A stretch of DNA of 64,000 nucleotides from positions 1 through 64,000 of the forward strand of contig CACGVB010000002.1 of NCBI GenBank assembly GCA_902576395.1, written 5' to 3'. The DNA comes from an uncultured Pelagibacteraceae bacterium. GTDB lineage: Bacteria; Pseudomonadota; Alphaproteobacteria; Pelagibacterales; Pelagibacteraceae. Positions 9,252-19,916 of this stretch are shown here, in pieces. Within the stretch, counting starts at the first letter, position 1. Each line of letters begins with the position of its first letter. Made by a program: the position numbers and the translations under genes. Below the pieces are notes generated by a model. The model made no database searches, was not told the DNA's origin, and saw only the letters and a program-made list of their open reading frames with translations.

Positions 9252-10754
9252 TTAAAAAATCCCTTTTTTATTATTTTTCTTTAAATATTTTCTACTTACC
9301 TCGATATTTAATTTATTAAGACTTCCTTTTTTTAACTTTTTAAGATTTTGTACAGTTTTTATAAATCTATCACTTTCTTTTTTTGATAATATTTTATTAG
9401 TTAATGTTAAAAATTTCTTAATATAATCTTTTCTTTGAAAAGGTCTTGCTCCGTATGGATGTGCATCAGCTCTTTCAAGCTCCTCAGATATTTTTTTTCC
9501 GTTATTTAAAGTAACGACAACTTTTGCTCCAAATGATTTCTTTTGTGGATCTGGATGATGATATTTTTTTGTCCATTTTTTATCTTCATGTGTTTTTATA
9601 GATTTCCATATTTTTATAGTACTTTTTCTGTTAGCTCTTGATTTTGTATATGATTTTACATGATGCCAGTCTGCATCCTCTAAGGCTACTGCAAATATAT
9701 ACATTATCGAATGGTCTAATGTTTCTCTAGATGCATTAGGGTCCATCTTTTGAGGATCATTTGCACCAGTGCCTATTACGTGATGTGTATGGTGACTGGT
9801 GTAAATATCTATTTTTTTTATACTTTTTAAATCTAAAATTTTTTTATTTAATATTTTACCTATATCTATTAATGCCTGGGCTTGATATTCTGCTGAATAT
9901 TCTTTTGTATACGTTTCTAGGATAGCTTTTTTTGGCTCATTTTTTTTTGGTAATGGCACATTATATTTTGCATTTTTTCCATTTAATATGCGTGCAATTA
10001 CACTGTCTTCTCCTTCATAAATAGGACTAGGAGCTCCTTCACCTCTCATAGCTCTATCAACTGCTTCAATTGCTAATTTACCTGCATGTGCTGGTGCATA
10101 AGCTTTCCAGCTCGAAATTTCACCTTTTCTTGACTGACGTGTAGAAATAGTTACATGAAGAGCTTGTTGAACAGCCTGATATATAGTTTCTGTATTTAAT
10201 TTTAACATTGAGCCAATTCCAGCAGCAACGCTTGGTCCTAAATGTCCAATGTGATCTATTTTATGTTTATGAAGACAAATGCCTTTAACTAAATTTACCT
10301 GAACTTCATAAGCTGTTATAATTCCTCTTAAAAGGTCTATTCCACTTTTTTTTAGTTTTTGACCAACGGCTAAAATTGGAGGAATATTATCACCTGGGTG
10401 ACTATAGTCTGCGGCTAAAAAAGTGTCATGAAAATCTAACTCCCTAACAGCTGTTCCATTTGCCCATGCCGCCCATTCTGCATCAAATTTTATTTTTGAA
10501 TTAACCCCAAATAAAGTTGAGCCATTATTTCTTAAATGACCTTTCGCCATTTCACGTGCTGATATAACTGGATTTCTATTTAATGAAGCTATTGCAACAG
10601 AAGCGTTATCAATAATTCTGTTAATTGACATCTCAATTGCATCATTATTTAATTTAGCATTATCAGATGCTATTTCTGCAATTTTCCAAGCTAATTGCTT
10701 TTTCTTTGGTAGAGCAATTTTTGATGGATAAACTTTTACTTTGTGTAATATCAA
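9252..10754 (-). CDS. prpD: 2-methylcitrate dehydratase (MmgE/PrpD family)
   Basis: This 500-residue cytosolic MmgE/PrpD protein dehydrates 2-methylcitrate to 2-methyl-cis-aconitate. Recognisable segments are [20 protein letters not shown] near residue 115, [14 protein letters not shown] near 175, [13 protein letters not shown] near 215, and [13 protein letters not shown] in the C-terminal part. It heads the prp trio and lies 14 bases downstream of the HAD phosphatase gene, so it may share that promoter. The pathway lets the cell use propionyl-CoA from odd-chain or branched substrates. Confidence 0.9.
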   Translation of the reverse strand: MILHKVKVYPSKIALPKKKQLAWKIAEIASDNAKLNNDAIEMSINRIIDNASVAIASLNRNPVISAREMAKGHLRNNGSTLFGVNSKIKFDAEWAAWANGTAVRELDFHDTFLAADYSHPGDNIPPILAVGQKLKKSGIDLLRGIITAYEVQVNLVKGICLHKHKIDHIGHLGPSVAAGIGSMLKLNTETIYQAVQQALHVTISTRQSRKGEISSWKAYAPAHAGKLAIEAVDRAMRGEGAPSPIYEGEDSVIARILNGKNAKYNVPLPKKNEPKKAILETYTKEYSAEYQAQALIDIGKILNKKILDLKSIKKIDIYTSHHTHHVIGTGANDPQKMDPNASRETLDHSIMYIFAVALEDADWHHVKSYTKSRANRKSTIKIWKSIKTHEDKKWTKKYHHPDPQKKSFGAKVVVTLNNGKKISEELERADAHPYGARPFQRKDYIKKFLTLTNKILSKKESDRFIKTVQNLKKLKKGSLNKLNIEVSRKYLKKNNKKGIF

Positions 10755-10768
10755 AATATTTCCTTTTT

Positions 10769-11455
10769 TTAATTAATATACGGCAACACTAATTTTTCCA
10801 AATTAATAAAATTTTTAACAAGATAATTGTGATAAATTTCATCAGGATTTTTATCAGTATAACCACCCTCAACTAAAATAAAGGGCATATCCGCAGCTTT
10901 AGCAGACTCAGCGTCTGTTTCACTATCACCAACCATAATCGTTTTTTTAACGTCTCCCTGTAAGATTTCTACTACACTAGTTAAATGTCTTGGATCTGGT
11001 TTGCAGTACTCAAATGTATTATAACCTGCAACATATTCAAAAAAATCATAAATTTTTATTTGTTTTAGAAGATCAACAGCCAAATGCTCTGTTTTGTTTG
11101 TGCATACTGCCATTGAAATATTATTTTTTTTACACCAAAGTAGAAATTTACTTACACCCTTGATTAGTTTGCTTTCCTTTGCAATATTTTTACTATAATA
11201 GTCTATAAATTCCTTTACCATTTCTGATTTAATTTTATCATCGTCAATTTTTTTTAGTTCTTTTTTTGCTTGATTCCACAAAGATCTACCAATCATTGAC
11301 TCAGCGCCTTTGCCAACTAAATTTCTTATTTCTTCTGTTGATCGTGTTTCGTAGCCAAATTCATTCATCACATGATTATGAGCATTCATTAAATCTGGAG
11401 CTGTATCAATTAGAGTTCCATCTAGATCAAAAAGAATGGTTAATTTTTGGTTCAT
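10769..11455 (-). CDS. gph: HAD-family phosphatase, phosphoglycolate phosphatase-like
   Basis: This 228-residue HAD hydrolase has the nucleophile motif [14 protein letters not shown], motif II in [11 protein letters not shown], the motif III lysine near YCKPDPRHL, and motif IV in [12 protein letters not shown]. The cap insertion after motif I is of the alpha-helical Gph/PGM-like kind. Phosphoglycolate phosphatase removes 2-phosphoglycolate formed in DNA repair, but HAD substrate prediction from sequence is uncertain. It is the first gene of a minus-strand run with prpDBC and is divergent from glmU/glmS. Confidence 0.78.
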   Translation of the reverse strand: MNQKLTILFDLDGTLIDTAPDLMNAHNHVMNEFGYETRSTEEIRNLVGKGAESMIGRSLWNQAKKELKKIDDDKIKSEMVKEFIDYYSKNIAKESKLIKGVSKFLLWCKKNNISMAVCTNKTEHLAVDLLKQIKIYDFFEYVAGYNTFEYCKPDPRHLTSVVEILQGDVKKTIMVGDSETDAESAKAADMPFILVEGGYTDKNPDEIYHNYLVKNFINLEKLVLPYIN

Positions 11456-11523
11456 TTAAAAGTATTATTAAGAAATATATTGTGAATTAATTTAACTAAT
11501 ACTCAAATATATAAAAATATCAA

Positions 11524-12144
11524 ATGAAACAAAAAAAAATAACAAACATCCAATTAAATTTAAGAAATAAATTTTTAAAAAAAGGTGTCAAAATGATTGC
11601 GCCAGAGACAGTTTTTTTTTCAAAAAATACTAAAATTGGAAAAAATGTTACTATTGATCCATATGTTGTTATTGCAGATAAAGTATCTATAGGGGATAAT
11701 GTCAGAATTCTATCATTCTCTCATTTAGAAGGTGTAAAAATTGAAAATAATGTAAATGTTGGACCTTACGCAAGATTAAGACAAGGAACGATACTTAAAT
11801 CAGGTTCAAAGATTGGAAATTTTGTAGAGGTAAAAAAAAGTATTATTGGTAGTGACTCAAAGTTAAATCATTTATCATATGTTGGTGACACTAAAATTGG
11901 AAAAAAAGTAAATATCGGAGCAGGAACAATCACCTGTAATTATGATGGTATAAAAAAAAATAAAACAATAATCGAGGATGAGGTGTTTGTAGGCTCAAAC
12001 TCATCATTAGTTGCCCCAATTAGGTTAGAAAGAAAAAGTATAATCGGTGCTGGATCAACTATAACTAAAAAAGTTTCTAAAAATGCATTAGCTCTAACTA
12101 GAGTTGAGCAGATTGAAATAAAAAATTATAAAAGAAAAAAATAA
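11524..12144 (+). CDS. GlmU C-terminal domain only: glucosamine-1-phosphate N-acetyltransferase
   Basis: This 206-residue left-handed beta-helix protein corresponds to the second half of bifunctional GlmU. It acetylates glucosamine-1-phosphate on the way to UDP-GlcNAc. Conserved blocks are MIAPETVF, FSHLEGVKI, GPYARLRQGT, GNFVEVKKS, the catalytic-histidine segment NHLSYVGDTKIG, and NIGAGTITCNYDG. The N-terminal uridylyltransferase domain is absent: upstream DNA is the divergent phosphatase gene, so this is not a local frameshift. The stop codon touches the glmS start, fitting a hexosamine operon. The partner uridylyltransferase must be elsewhere, or be another nucleotidyltransferase. Confidence 0.88.
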   Translation: MKQKKITNIQLNLRNKFLKKGVKMIAPETVFFSKNTKIGKNVTIDPYVVIADKVSIGDNVRILSFSHLEGVKIENNVNVGPYARLRQGTILKSGSKIGNFVEVKKSIIGSDSKLNHLSYVGDTKIGKKVNIGAGTITCNYDGIKKNKTIIEDEVFVGSNSSLVAPIRLERKSIIGAGSTITKKVSKNALALTRVEQIEIKNYKRKK

Positions 12145-13965
12145 ATGTGTGGAATAGTAGGAATAATTAGCTCAAAAGAAGTCACTAGAAGAATAATAAA
12201 CTCATTAAAGAAACTTGAATATCGTGGATACGATTCAGCTGGGATAGCCACACTAGTTGATGGAGATATTAATGAAGTCAAATGTGAGGGTAGGGTTGAA
12301 GTGTTAGAAAAAGATATATCTAAATTTAATCTGAAAGGTGATATTGGTATAGGACATGTTAGGTGGGCAACTCACGGTAAACCAAGTAAAATTAATGCTC
12401 ATCCTCATTCATCTGAGCAGGTCTCTGTGGTGCATAATGGAATTATTGAAAATTCAACAATATTGAAAAAATTTTTAGAAAAAAAAGGTTACATATTTAA
12501 ATCACAAACTGACACTGAAGTAATAGCTCACTTAGTTACTGAATACTTAAAAAAGAATTCATTGAAGGATACAATAATAAAAGTTCTTAAAAAACTTCAC
12601 GGAAGTTTTGCCTTAGGAATAATATTTAAAGATCAAAGTAATCTTATGATTGGAGCGAAAAGAGGGTCTCCATTAGCTGTAGGTTATGGTCCAAATGAAA
12701 ATTATATTGGTTCAGATTCGTATGCATTAAAATCTATGACAAATAAAATTTCTTATTTAGATGATGGAGAATTTTGTATTGTAAAAAAAGATCAAATTGA
12801 ATTTTTTGATACTGCAGGCACTAAAGTAAATAAAAAAGTAATGAATTTATCTAAAGATGAAATAGACTACGATAAAGGTGATTATAAATATTTTATGGAG
12901 AAAGAAATTGATGAACAGCCATCAACAATTATTGCTTGTATAAATGAGTACGTTGATAAACATAACAAACAAATTAATATTTACAATTTCCCATGGAAAA
13001 TAAGCTCTATCGAGTCAATAATGCTAATAGGTTGCGGTACAGCTTTCCACTCGTGTTTAATGGCAAAATATTGGATGGAACAAAATACCAATTTAGATGT
13101 CAGTGTTGATATAGCTTCTGAATTTAGATATCGAAAAGTTAGATTTAAGAAAAACTGCCTTTATATTGTTGTTTCACAATCTGGAGAAACAGCTGACACT
13201 CACGCAGCGTTAGCTTTATGTAAAAAAAATAAAATGAAAACTTGTGCAGTTGTGAATGTTATAGAAAGTTCAATAGCTAGAGATGCTGACTTGGTATTAC
13301 CAATCTATTGTGGGCAAGAAGTTGGTGTTGCCTCAACCAAGGCATTTATTGGTCAAATGTTAGTTTTATATATTCTATCAATTAAAATTTCTTTTGATCA
13401 AAAATGTATTTCAAAAAAAAAGTATCAAGATAAGATTAAAAATTTATTAACATTATCTAATTCTACAAAAAAAACGTTAAAACTTGATCAAAAAATTCTT
13501 CAGATAGGTAAAACATTTGCCGAAGCAAAAGGTTCGATGTTTTTAGGAAGAGGCTATTCTTTTCCTATTGCTTTAGAGGGAGCTTTAAAACTCAAAGAAC
13601 TGGCTTATGTGCATGCTGAGGGGTATCCAGCTGGTGAAATGAAACATGGTCCTTTAGCATTAATCGAACAAGGTATGCCAGTGGTCGTTTTGGCTCCTAG
13701 AGATGAGTATTACAAAAAAACAATTTCAAATATGCAGGAAGTAATTGCTAGAGGTGCAAAAGTTTTGCTTGTAACGAACAAAAATAAGGATGAGGTAATC
13801 TCAGAAAATATTTGGGAAAAGATAGAAGTTGATCAATTAGATGAAGAATTAATTCCTTTTCTAATGACAATACCTTTACAAAAACTTGCATTTTATTCAG
13901 CATTAGAAAAAGGTTATGACATAGATAAACCAAGAAATTTGGCAAAATCTGTTACTGTTGAATAA
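12145..13965 (+). CDS. glmS: glutamine-fructose-6-phosphate aminotransferase (isomerizing)
   Basis: This 606-residue enzyme makes glucosamine-6-phosphate from fructose-6-phosphate and glutamine. The N-terminal glutaminase starts with MCGIVGI, giving the nucleophile Cys after Met removal, with RWATHGKP and HNGIIEN following. Two SIS sugar-isomerase domains follow, marked by GCGTAFHS, SQSGETADTHAAL and LGRGYSFPIALEGALKLKE. The C-terminus KPRNLAKSVTVE is the classical GlmS end. It begins immediately after the GlmU-type acetyltransferase stop codon. Confidence 0.96.
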   Translation: MCGIVGIISSKEVTRRIINSLKKLEYRGYDSAGIATLVDGDINEVKCEGRVEVLEKDISKFNLKGDIGIGHVRWATHGKPSKINAHPHSSEQVSVVHNGIIENSTILKKFLEKKGYIFKSQTDTEVIAHLVTEYLKKNSLKDTIIKVLKKLHGSFALGIIFKDQSNLMIGAKRGSPLAVGYGPNENYIGSDSYALKSMTNKISYLDDGEFCIVKKDQIEFFDTAGTKVNKKVMNLSKDEIDYDKGDYKYFMEKEIDEQPSTIIACINEYVDKHNKQINIYNFPWKISSIESIMLIGCGTAFHSCLMAKYWMEQNTNLDVSVDIASEFRYRKVRFKKNCLYIVVSQSGETADTHAALALCKKNKMKTCAVVNVIESSIARDADLVLPIYCGQEVGVASTKAFIGQMLVLYILSIKISFDQKCISKKKYQDKIKNLLTLSNSTKKTLKLDQKILQIGKTFAEAKGSMFLGRGYSFPIALEGALKLKELAYVHAEGYPAGEMKHGPLALIEQGMPVVVLAPRDEYYKKTISNMQEVIARGAKVLLVTNKNKDEVISENIWEKIEVDQLDEELIPFLMTIPLQKLAFYSALEKGYDIDKPRNLAKSVTVE

Positions 13966-14000
13966 TATCTAAACTCTGTTAGAACACTCATAGGTTGAAT

Positions 14001-15380
14001 ATGAAAAAATGGAAAGTAAATAGTTGGAGAAACTGTCCAGTTAAACACATCCCTGAATATAAAGATCAGGAGGAGTTAAATGTTGTTTTAGGTAAGTTAA
14101 AAAATTTTCCTCCTTTAGTATTTGCTGGTGAAACTAGACATCTTAAAGATCAGCTTGCAAACGTTGTCGATGGAAAAGCATTTTTGTTGCAAGGTGGGGA
14201 CTGTGCTGAGAGTTTTGCAGAATTTCATCCAGATAATATTAGAGACTATTTTAAACTAATGTTACAGATGTCTTTAGTGCTTACATATTCAGCATCTTTA
14301 CCTGTTGTTAAACTTGGAAGAATTGCTGGGCAATTTTCTAAACCAAGAAGTGCGCCAACCGAAAAAATTGGAGATGTAGAACTACCCAGTTATCTAGGAG
14401 ACAATATTAATTCTATAGAATTTACTGAAAAAGGAAGAGCTTATGATCCAAAGAGATTATTTAGGGCTTATTCACAATCTGCTTCAACTTTAAATTTATT
14501 AAGAGCATTTTCTAATGGTGGTTTTGCCGACTTAAAAAATGTTCATATGTGGAATTTAGGTTACATTAAATCTGCAACTCAGGCTAAAAAATTTAAAGAA
14601 TTAGAAGATAAAATAGCTGATGCTCTAGCGTTCATGGAGGCTTGTGGAATAACATCTGACTTTAATAGAAGGCTATACACTGTTAATTTCTGGACCTCTC
14701 ATGAAGCACTACATTTACCATTTGAAGAAGCTATGACCAGAGTAGACTCTACAACGGGTGAATATCACGATACTTCAGCACATTTTGTTTGGATAGGGGA
14801 TAGAACAAGACAAATCGATGGAGGACATGTTGAGTTTTGTAAAGGAATTGAAAACCCAATTGGAATTAAGTGTGGACCAACCTCCAAACCTGAGGAAATT
14901 GCTAAAATTTGCGAATTAATTAATCCTAAAAATGAAAAAGGTAAAATTACTTTAATTTCTAGATTTGGCCATGATCAAGTTGAAAAATATTTACCAAAAC
15001 TAATTAGAGGAGTTAAAAAAGAAGGGCTGAATGTGATCTGGTCATGTGATCCAATGCACGGAAACACAATTAAATCAACAACTGGATTTAAAACAAGACC
15101 TTTTAATAATGTTTTAAATGAAGTTAAAAATGTATTTGGTGTACATCAAAGTGAAGGTTCTTATGCTGGAGGTCTTCATATTGAGATGACTGGCCAAAAT
15201 GTGACAGAATGTACTGGTGGAGCACAAAAAATATCAGACACTGACTTATCAAGTAGATATCATACTCAATGTGACCCAAGACTTAATGCTAATCAAGCTC
15301 TAGAGTTAGCTTTTTTAATATCAGATGAGATTAAAAAGAATACCTTGTATGCTAAAAATGGTATTAGAGCGGCATCTTAA
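14001..15380 (+). CDS. class II (plant-type) 3-deoxy-7-phosphoheptulonate synthase
   Basis: This 459-residue DAHP synthase carries out the first step of the shikimate pathway, from erythrose-4-phosphate and PEP. Class II hallmarks are WKVNSWRNCPVKHIPEY at the N-terminus, FLLQGGDCAESFAEF with the metal cysteine, KLGRIAGQFSKPRS, IWSCDPMHGNT, GGLHIEMTGQNVTEC and YHTQCDPRLN. The ATG at 14001 is preferred over an in-frame TTG at 13995. No regulatory extension is visible. It is unrelated to the AroF/G/H type. Confidence 0.93.
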   Translation: MKKWKVNSWRNCPVKHIPEYKDQEELNVVLGKLKNFPPLVFAGETRHLKDQLANVVDGKAFLLQGGDCAESFAEFHPDNIRDYFKLMLQMSLVLTYSASLPVVKLGRIAGQFSKPRSAPTEKIGDVELPSYLGDNINSIEFTEKGRAYDPKRLFRAYSQSASTLNLLRAFSNGGFADLKNVHMWNLGYIKSATQAKKFKELEDKIADALAFMEACGITSDFNRRLYTVNFWTSHEALHLPFEEAMTRVDSTTGEYHDTSAHFVWIGDRTRQIDGGHVEFCKGIENPIGIKCGPTSKPEEIAKICELINPKNEKGKITLISRFGHDQVEKYLPKLIRGVKKEGLNVIWSCDPMHGNTIKSTTGFKTRPFNNVLNEVKNVFGVHQSEGSYAGGLHIEMTGQNVTECTGGAQKISDTDLSSRYHTQCDPRLNANQALELAFLISDEIKKNTLYAKNGIRAAS

Positions 15381-15417
15381 TCATTTAATTTTTTAAATTA
15401 ATTATTATATTTTGATT

Positions 15418-16155
15418 ATGGAACCGAGAAAAAAAATTACATTTATTAAAGATTGGATATTGAATTACGTTAATTCAATGCCAAAAAAAGCCGAGTCTTT
15501 AGTAATTGGAATATCAGGTGGAATAGATTCGTCTGTTTCAAGCACGTTAAGTGCGATGACAGGACTTAAAACTATTGTTTTATCTATGCCTATAAAACAA
15601 AAAAGTGCACAACATGATTTAAGTTTAAAGCATCAAGAGTGGTTAAAACAAAATTTTAAAAATGTTGATGGTATTACAGTAGAGCTTGATAGCCTTTTTT
15701 CTACATTCGAAAATACATTAAAAGATTTTAATAGTTTGCATGGAATGGCAAACTCTAGAGCGAGATTAAGGATGACTACTCTTTATCAGGTTGCTGCAGC
15801 AAACAATGGAATAGTGGTTGGTACTGGAAATAAAGTTGAAGACTTTGGTGTAGGTTTTTACACAAAGTATGGTGATGGTGGAGTTGATATATCACCAATA
15901 GCCGATTGTAATAAAACAGAAGTTTGGCAATTAGGTAAAGAGTTAAAAATTTTACAAGAGATTATAGATGCTCCCCCAACTGATGGTTTGTGGGATGACG
16001 GCAGAACTGATGAAGGCCAATTGGGTTTAAGTTATAAAGAACTTGAAGAAGCAATGGAAAATGAAAATTCAAAAAATAGAGAAAAATATATCCAAATAAG
16101 AAACGCAAACTTGCATAAAATGGATCCTATTCCAGTTTGCAAGATTCCTAACTAA
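15418..16155 (+). CDS. nadE: NH3-dependent NAD+ synthetase
   Basis: This 245-residue enzyme amidates deamido-NAD to NAD. It shows the ATP pyrophosphatase loop GISGGIDSSVSST, the segment NSRARLRMTTLYQVAA, GTGNKVEDFGVGFYTKYGDGGVDI, and the C-terminal PPTDGLWDDGRTDEGQLG. There is no N-terminal nitrilase-like glutaminase domain, so ammonia should be the nitrogen donor. The ATG at 15418 is preferred over an in-frame TTG six bases upstream. It lies between DAHP synthase and cysS on the same strand. Confidence 0.93.
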   Translation: MEPRKKITFIKDWILNYVNSMPKKAESLVIGISGGIDSSVSSTLSAMTGLKTIVLSMPIKQKSAQHDLSLKHQEWLKQNFKNVDGITVELDSLFSTFENTLKDFNSLHGMANSRARLRMTTLYQVAAANNGIVVGTGNKVEDFGVGFYTKYGDGGVDISPIADCNKTEVWQLGKELKILQEIIDAPPTDGLWDDGRTDEGQLGLSYKELEEAMENENSKNREKYIQIRNANLHKMDPIPVCKIPN

Positions 16156-16200
16156 TCAAATAGATTCACAAATCTATAATTTAAGTATATTCCTAGAAAA

Positions 16201-17562
16201 ATGAATAAAGATATTTTTTTAACAAATAGCTATGGTGGAAAAAAAGAAAAATTCCAACCAATTGATGTAAATAATATCAAAATGTATGTATGTGGCCCAA
16301 CAGTTTATGATGATCCACATATAGGTAATGCAAGACCATTAGTTGTATTCGATTTACTTTTTAAAGTACTAAAGTGCAAATATGGTAATGACAAAGTTAT
16401 ATATGTAAGGAATATTACAGATATTGATGATAAAATAATACAATCCGCAAAAGAAAAAAAAATCTCAATCAAAGATCTAACCAATAAAATTAACAATAAT
16501 TTTCAAGAAGATTGTAATTATCTTATTTGTGAAAAACCTAGCTTTCAACCCAAAGCAACAGAAAACATTAAAGAGATGATAGAGATGATCAGAATTTTAA
16601 TTGAAAAAGGTTTTGCATATGAAAGTGAGAATCATGTCTATTTTGAAGTTAATAAATTCAAAGATTATGGAAAATTATCTAATAAAAAAATAGATGATTT
16701 AATATCTGGATCTAGAATAGAGGTATCAAGTAACAAGAAAAATACTGAAGATTTTGTATTATGGAAACCCTCAAACGAAGATGAGCCATGTTGGGCATCT
16801 CCTTGGGGAAAGGGTAGACCGGGCTGGCATTTAGAATGTTCAGCAATGTCAAAAAAATATCTTGGTGATAAATTTGATATTCATGGAGGCGGTAGAGATT
16901 TATTATTTCCACACCATGATAATGAGATCGCACAATCATGTTGTGCCAACGGAACTGAAACTTTCTCTAATTATTGGGTTCATAATGGATTTATTACGCA
17001 ATCAAATGAAAAAATGTCTAAGTCACAAGGTAATATTTTAAAAATAAGAGATTTTAAAGAAAATGTTAATGGTCAGGTTTTAAGATTAGCTCTTATGAGT
17101 GCACATTATAGACAGCCATTAGATTGGAATGATAAACTTTTAGAAGAAAGTCAGAAAACAATTGATAAATGGTACAACGGCTATATTAAATTAGATAAAC
17201 CTAAACTAATCTCTGATGATGATCTATATCCTTTATACGATGATTTAAATACACCAAAGTATATAGCTAACCTTCATAAGCTATATGAAAAATCACAATC
17301 AGGGAATTTAGAAGATAAAAAAGTATTTGTATCAGCATGTAATTTTGCAGGACTGTTAACTGAAACTAAAGAAGAATGGAATAATTTTAAAAAAAATAAA
17401 TCTACTTTAAGCAAAGAATTAATTGAATCAAAAATTAAAGAAAGAAATAAGGCTAGAGGTGACAAAAATTACGAATTAGCAGATAAAATCCGTAATGAGC
17501 TTTTGGAAAAAGGAGTTCAAATAGAAGATAAAGATGGTAAAACCTCGTGGAAATTTAAATAA
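16201..17562 (+). CDS. cysS: cysteinyl-tRNA synthetase
   Basis: This 453-residue class I aminoacyl-tRNA synthetase has [16 protein letters not shown] with the HIGH-type motif and zinc Cys, [29 protein letters not shown], and KMSKSQGN. The C-terminus carries the usual helical anticodon-recognition region with [17 protein letters not shown]. Its stop codon overlaps the start of cimA as TAATG, so translation of cimA is probably coupled to it. It is the first gene of the cysS-cimA-trmJ run. Confidence 0.96.
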   Translation: MNKDIFLTNSYGGKKEKFQPIDVNNIKMYVCGPTVYDDPHIGNARPLVVFDLLFKVLKCKYGNDKVIYVRNITDIDDKIIQSAKEKKISIKDLTNKINNNFQEDCNYLICEKPSFQPKATENIKEMIEMIRILIEKGFAYESENHVYFEVNKFKDYGKLSNKKIDDLISGSRIEVSSNKKNTEDFVLWKPSNEDEPCWASPWGKGRPGWHLECSAMSKKYLGDKFDIHGGGRDLLFPHHDNEIAQSCCANGTETFSNYWVHNGFITQSNEKMSKSQGNILKIRDFKENVNGQVLRLALMSAHYRQPLDWNDKLLEESQKTIDKWYNGYIKLDKPKLISDDDLYPLYDDLNTPKYIANLHKLYEKSQSGNLEDKKVFVSACNFAGLLTETKEEWNNFKKNKSTLSKELIESKIKERNKARGDKNYELADKIRNELLEKGVQIEDKDGKTSWKFK

Positions 17563-19160
17563 TGACAGATAAAATTTATATTTTTGATACTACTTTACGT
17601 GACGGTGCACAGACACAAGGAGTTGATTTCTCTTTAGATGATAAAGAAAAAATCTCAGTAGCATTAGATAATCTAGGAGTAGACTATATAGAAGGTGGTT
17701 GGCCAGGAGCAAATCCAACAGATACAGAATTTTTTAATAAAAAACATTCTTTTAAAAATTCAATATTAACTGCTTTTGGGATGACTAAGAAGTCTGATCA
17801 TAGTGCTGAAAATGATCCAATGATTTCATCATTAATAAATTCTAAAGCAAATTCAATTTGTTTGTTTGGAAAATCTTGGGATTTTCATGTTGATGTTGCT
17901 TTAGGTATATCAAAAGAACAAAATCTAAAAAATATTAGTGAAAGTGCAAAACACATTATTAATTCTGGAAAAGAATTTATGTTTGATGCTGAACATTTTT
18001 TTGATGGTTATAAATCTAATAAAGAATATGCTTTAAGTTGTATTAAATCTGCATTTGACCAAGGAGCGAGGTGGATTGTTCTTTGCGATACTAATGGTGG
18101 AACATTGCCTCATGAAATATCTAAAATAGTTGCAGATGTGTCAAAACACATTCCAGGTAAAAATTTAGGTATTCATGCACATAATGATACAGAAAATGCC
18201 GTTGCTAATTCATTAGTTGCAATTCAAGCTGGTGTTAGACAAGTGCAGGGAACTATTAATGGTTTAGGAGAAAGATGTGGCAATGCTAATTTAATGTCAC
18301 TAATTCCATCTTTATATTTAAAACACGAATTTTCTAATAATTATGAAATAAATATAAATGATGAGAATATTAAACATCTTACACAATGCTCCAGACTTTT
18401 AGATGAAATTTTAAATAGAAAACCAAATAAACATTTACCTTATGTTGGCGCTGCAGCATTTTCGCATAAAGGTGGAATGCATGTTTCGGCTGTACAAAAG
18501 GATCCAAAAACTTATGAACACATTGATCCCAAAGAAGTTGGAAATACAAGAAATATTGTTGTTTCAGATCAAGCTGGACAATCAAATATTTTGTCTAGAT
18601 TAGAAACTATAGGAATTGGTATAGAAAAAAATGATCCAAAAATAAAACAACTCTTAGAAGAGGTTAAAGGAAGAGAATTTATTGGTTATAGTTATGATGG
18701 CGCAGATGCTTCGTTTGAATTATTAGCTAGAAGAATAGTAGGAGAAATTCCAAGGTATCTAATCATTAAAGCTTACGATGTGTCTGTTAAGAAAAATTCA
18801 TCTGGAGAAATTGTTTCATCAGCTAAAGCTGAATTAGAAGTCGATGGGGAAACAATTGTTTGTGAAGGTGAGGGTAATGGCCCAGTAAATGCTCTTGATA
18901 ATGCAATTAGAAACAACATAAAAAAGATTTCTAAATATTCTGATTATCTTAAAGATTTAAGATTAGTTGATTATAAAGTAAGAATATTAAATACAGGAAC
19001 AGAAGCCGTAACTAGAGTTTCAATTGAAAGCACAGACTCTCAAGGTAAGAATTGGTTTACAATAGGTGTATCACCAAATATTATTGATGCTTCATTTAAA
19101 GCATTAATAGATAGTCTTGATTATAAGTTATTTAAAGATAATGCACCAGCAAGTGCTTAA
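17562..19160 (+). CDS. cimA: citramalate synthase
   Basis: This 532-residue member of the isopropylmalate/homocitrate synthase family starts with IFDTTLRDGAQTQGVDFSL and contains the metal and substrate motifs GIHAHNDTENAVANS, QVQGTINGLGERCGNANL and GGMHVSAV. The wording of the N-terminal block and IEGGWPGANPTD fits citramalate synthase (pyruvate plus acetyl-CoA), the threonine-independent route to 2-oxobutanoate and isoleucine. It also has a C-terminal LeuA-type allosteric domain (about residues 390-525). It overlaps both neighbours by one base. A 2-isopropylmalate synthase role is less likely. Confidence 0.88.
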   Translation: MTDKIYIFDTTLRDGAQTQGVDFSLDDKEKISVALDNLGVDYIEGGWPGANPTDTEFFNKKHSFKNSILTAFGMTKKSDHSAENDPMISSLINSKANSICLFGKSWDFHVDVALGISKEQNLKNISESAKHIINSGKEFMFDAEHFFDGYKSNKEYALSCIKSAFDQGARWIVLCDTNGGTLPHEISKIVADVSKHIPGKNLGIHAHNDTENAVANSLVAIQAGVRQVQGTINGLGERCGNANLMSLIPSLYLKHEFSNNYEININDENIKHLTQCSRLLDEILNRKPNKHLPYVGAAAFSHKGGMHVSAVQKDPKTYEHIDPKEVGNTRNIVVSDQAGQSNILSRLETIGIGIEKNDPKIKQLLEEVKGREFIGYSYDGADASFELLARRIVGEIPRYLIIKAYDVSVKKNSSGEIVSSAKAELEVDGETIVCEGEGNGPVNALDNAIRNNIKKISKYSDYLKDLRLVDYKVRILNTGTEAVTRVSIESTDSQGKNWFTIGVSPNIIDASFKALIDSLDYKLFKDNAPASA

Positions 19161-19873
19161 TGAATTTCAATAATATTTCATTTATTCTTCACAAGCCTCA
19201 GCTATCTGAAAACATAGGGTTATGTGCAAGGGCCATAAAAAATTTTGGTTTCAAGAATTTATCAGTAATAGACCCAAAACCAATATTCCCAAATGACAAA
19301 ATTATAGCAACTTCTGTTGGAGCAAAAGATATAATAAAAAAAACTAAAGTTTATTTAAATTTAGAAAAATCATTATTTAAAACTGATATTTTAATTGCAA
19401 CTTCAGCAAGGTTTAGAAATAAAAATATTAAACATATTTCATTAGATGACTTAAAAAAAATAAACCTTACAAAGAGAGTTAGTTTTTTGTTTGGTTCAGA
19501 AGCTTCTGGATTAACAAATAATGAAGTAAGTTATGCTGATTATACACTACAAATTCCAAGTAATAATAAATTTAGATCGCTAAATTTATCACATAGCTTA
19601 GTAATTGTAGCTCAAGCAGTTTCAAATTTAATATCAATAAGTAAAGTTGATTTTCAAAAGTCAAAAAAAATACAAACAGCTACTAAGAAAGAAATATCTA
19701 GTATGCTTAATTTCTGTCTGTCCACTTTAGAAAATCAGAATTTTTTTAAACAAAAAGCTAAAAAATCAATAATGATAGAAAATTTAAGGAGTATTTTTTA
19801 TAAAATGGAACTCTCAAAAAAAGAAATACGCATTTTATCAAGTGTATTTGCCGGTCTAGCTAAAAAACCTTGA
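19160..19873 (+). CDS. TrmJ-like RNA 2'-O-methyltransferase (SpoU/TrmH family)
   Basis: This 237-residue SPOUT methyltransferase begins with FILHKPQLSENIGLCARAIK, matching the SpoU motif 1 arrangement in TrmJ. It continues with SFLFGSEASGLTNNEV (motif 2) and LNLSHSLVIVAQAV (motif 3). TrmJ methylates the ribose at tRNA position 32. The C-terminal helical extension of about 70 residues is also TrmJ-like. It starts on the last base of the cimA stop codon. Confidence 0.86.
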   Translation: MNFNNISFILHKPQLSENIGLCARAIKNFGFKNLSVIDPKPIFPNDKIIATSVGAKDIIKKTKVYLNLEKSLFKTDILIATSARFRNKNIKHISLDDLKKINLTKRVSFLFGSEASGLTNNEVSYADYTLQIPSNNKFRSLNLSHSLVIVAQAVSNLISISKVDFQKSKKIQTATKKEISSMLNFCLSTLENQNFFKQKAKKSIMIENLRSIFYKMELSKKEIRILSSVFAGLAKKP

Positions 19874-19901
19874 TTGACAAAAATATTTTGATGTCTATAA
19901 A
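19874..19901 (+). promoter_or_regulatory. sigma-70-type promoter for rpsD
   Basis: A perfect -35 hexamer TTGACA lies at 19874-19879 and TATAAA at 19896-19901, separated by 16 bases. Transcription would begin near 19908, leaving only about ten untranslated bases before the rpsD ATG at 19917. No Shine-Dalgarno sequence is present in that leader. This is seen directly in sequence. The start site itself is inferred. Confidence 0.7.
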
Positions 19902-19916
19902 CCCCATTACCACAAT

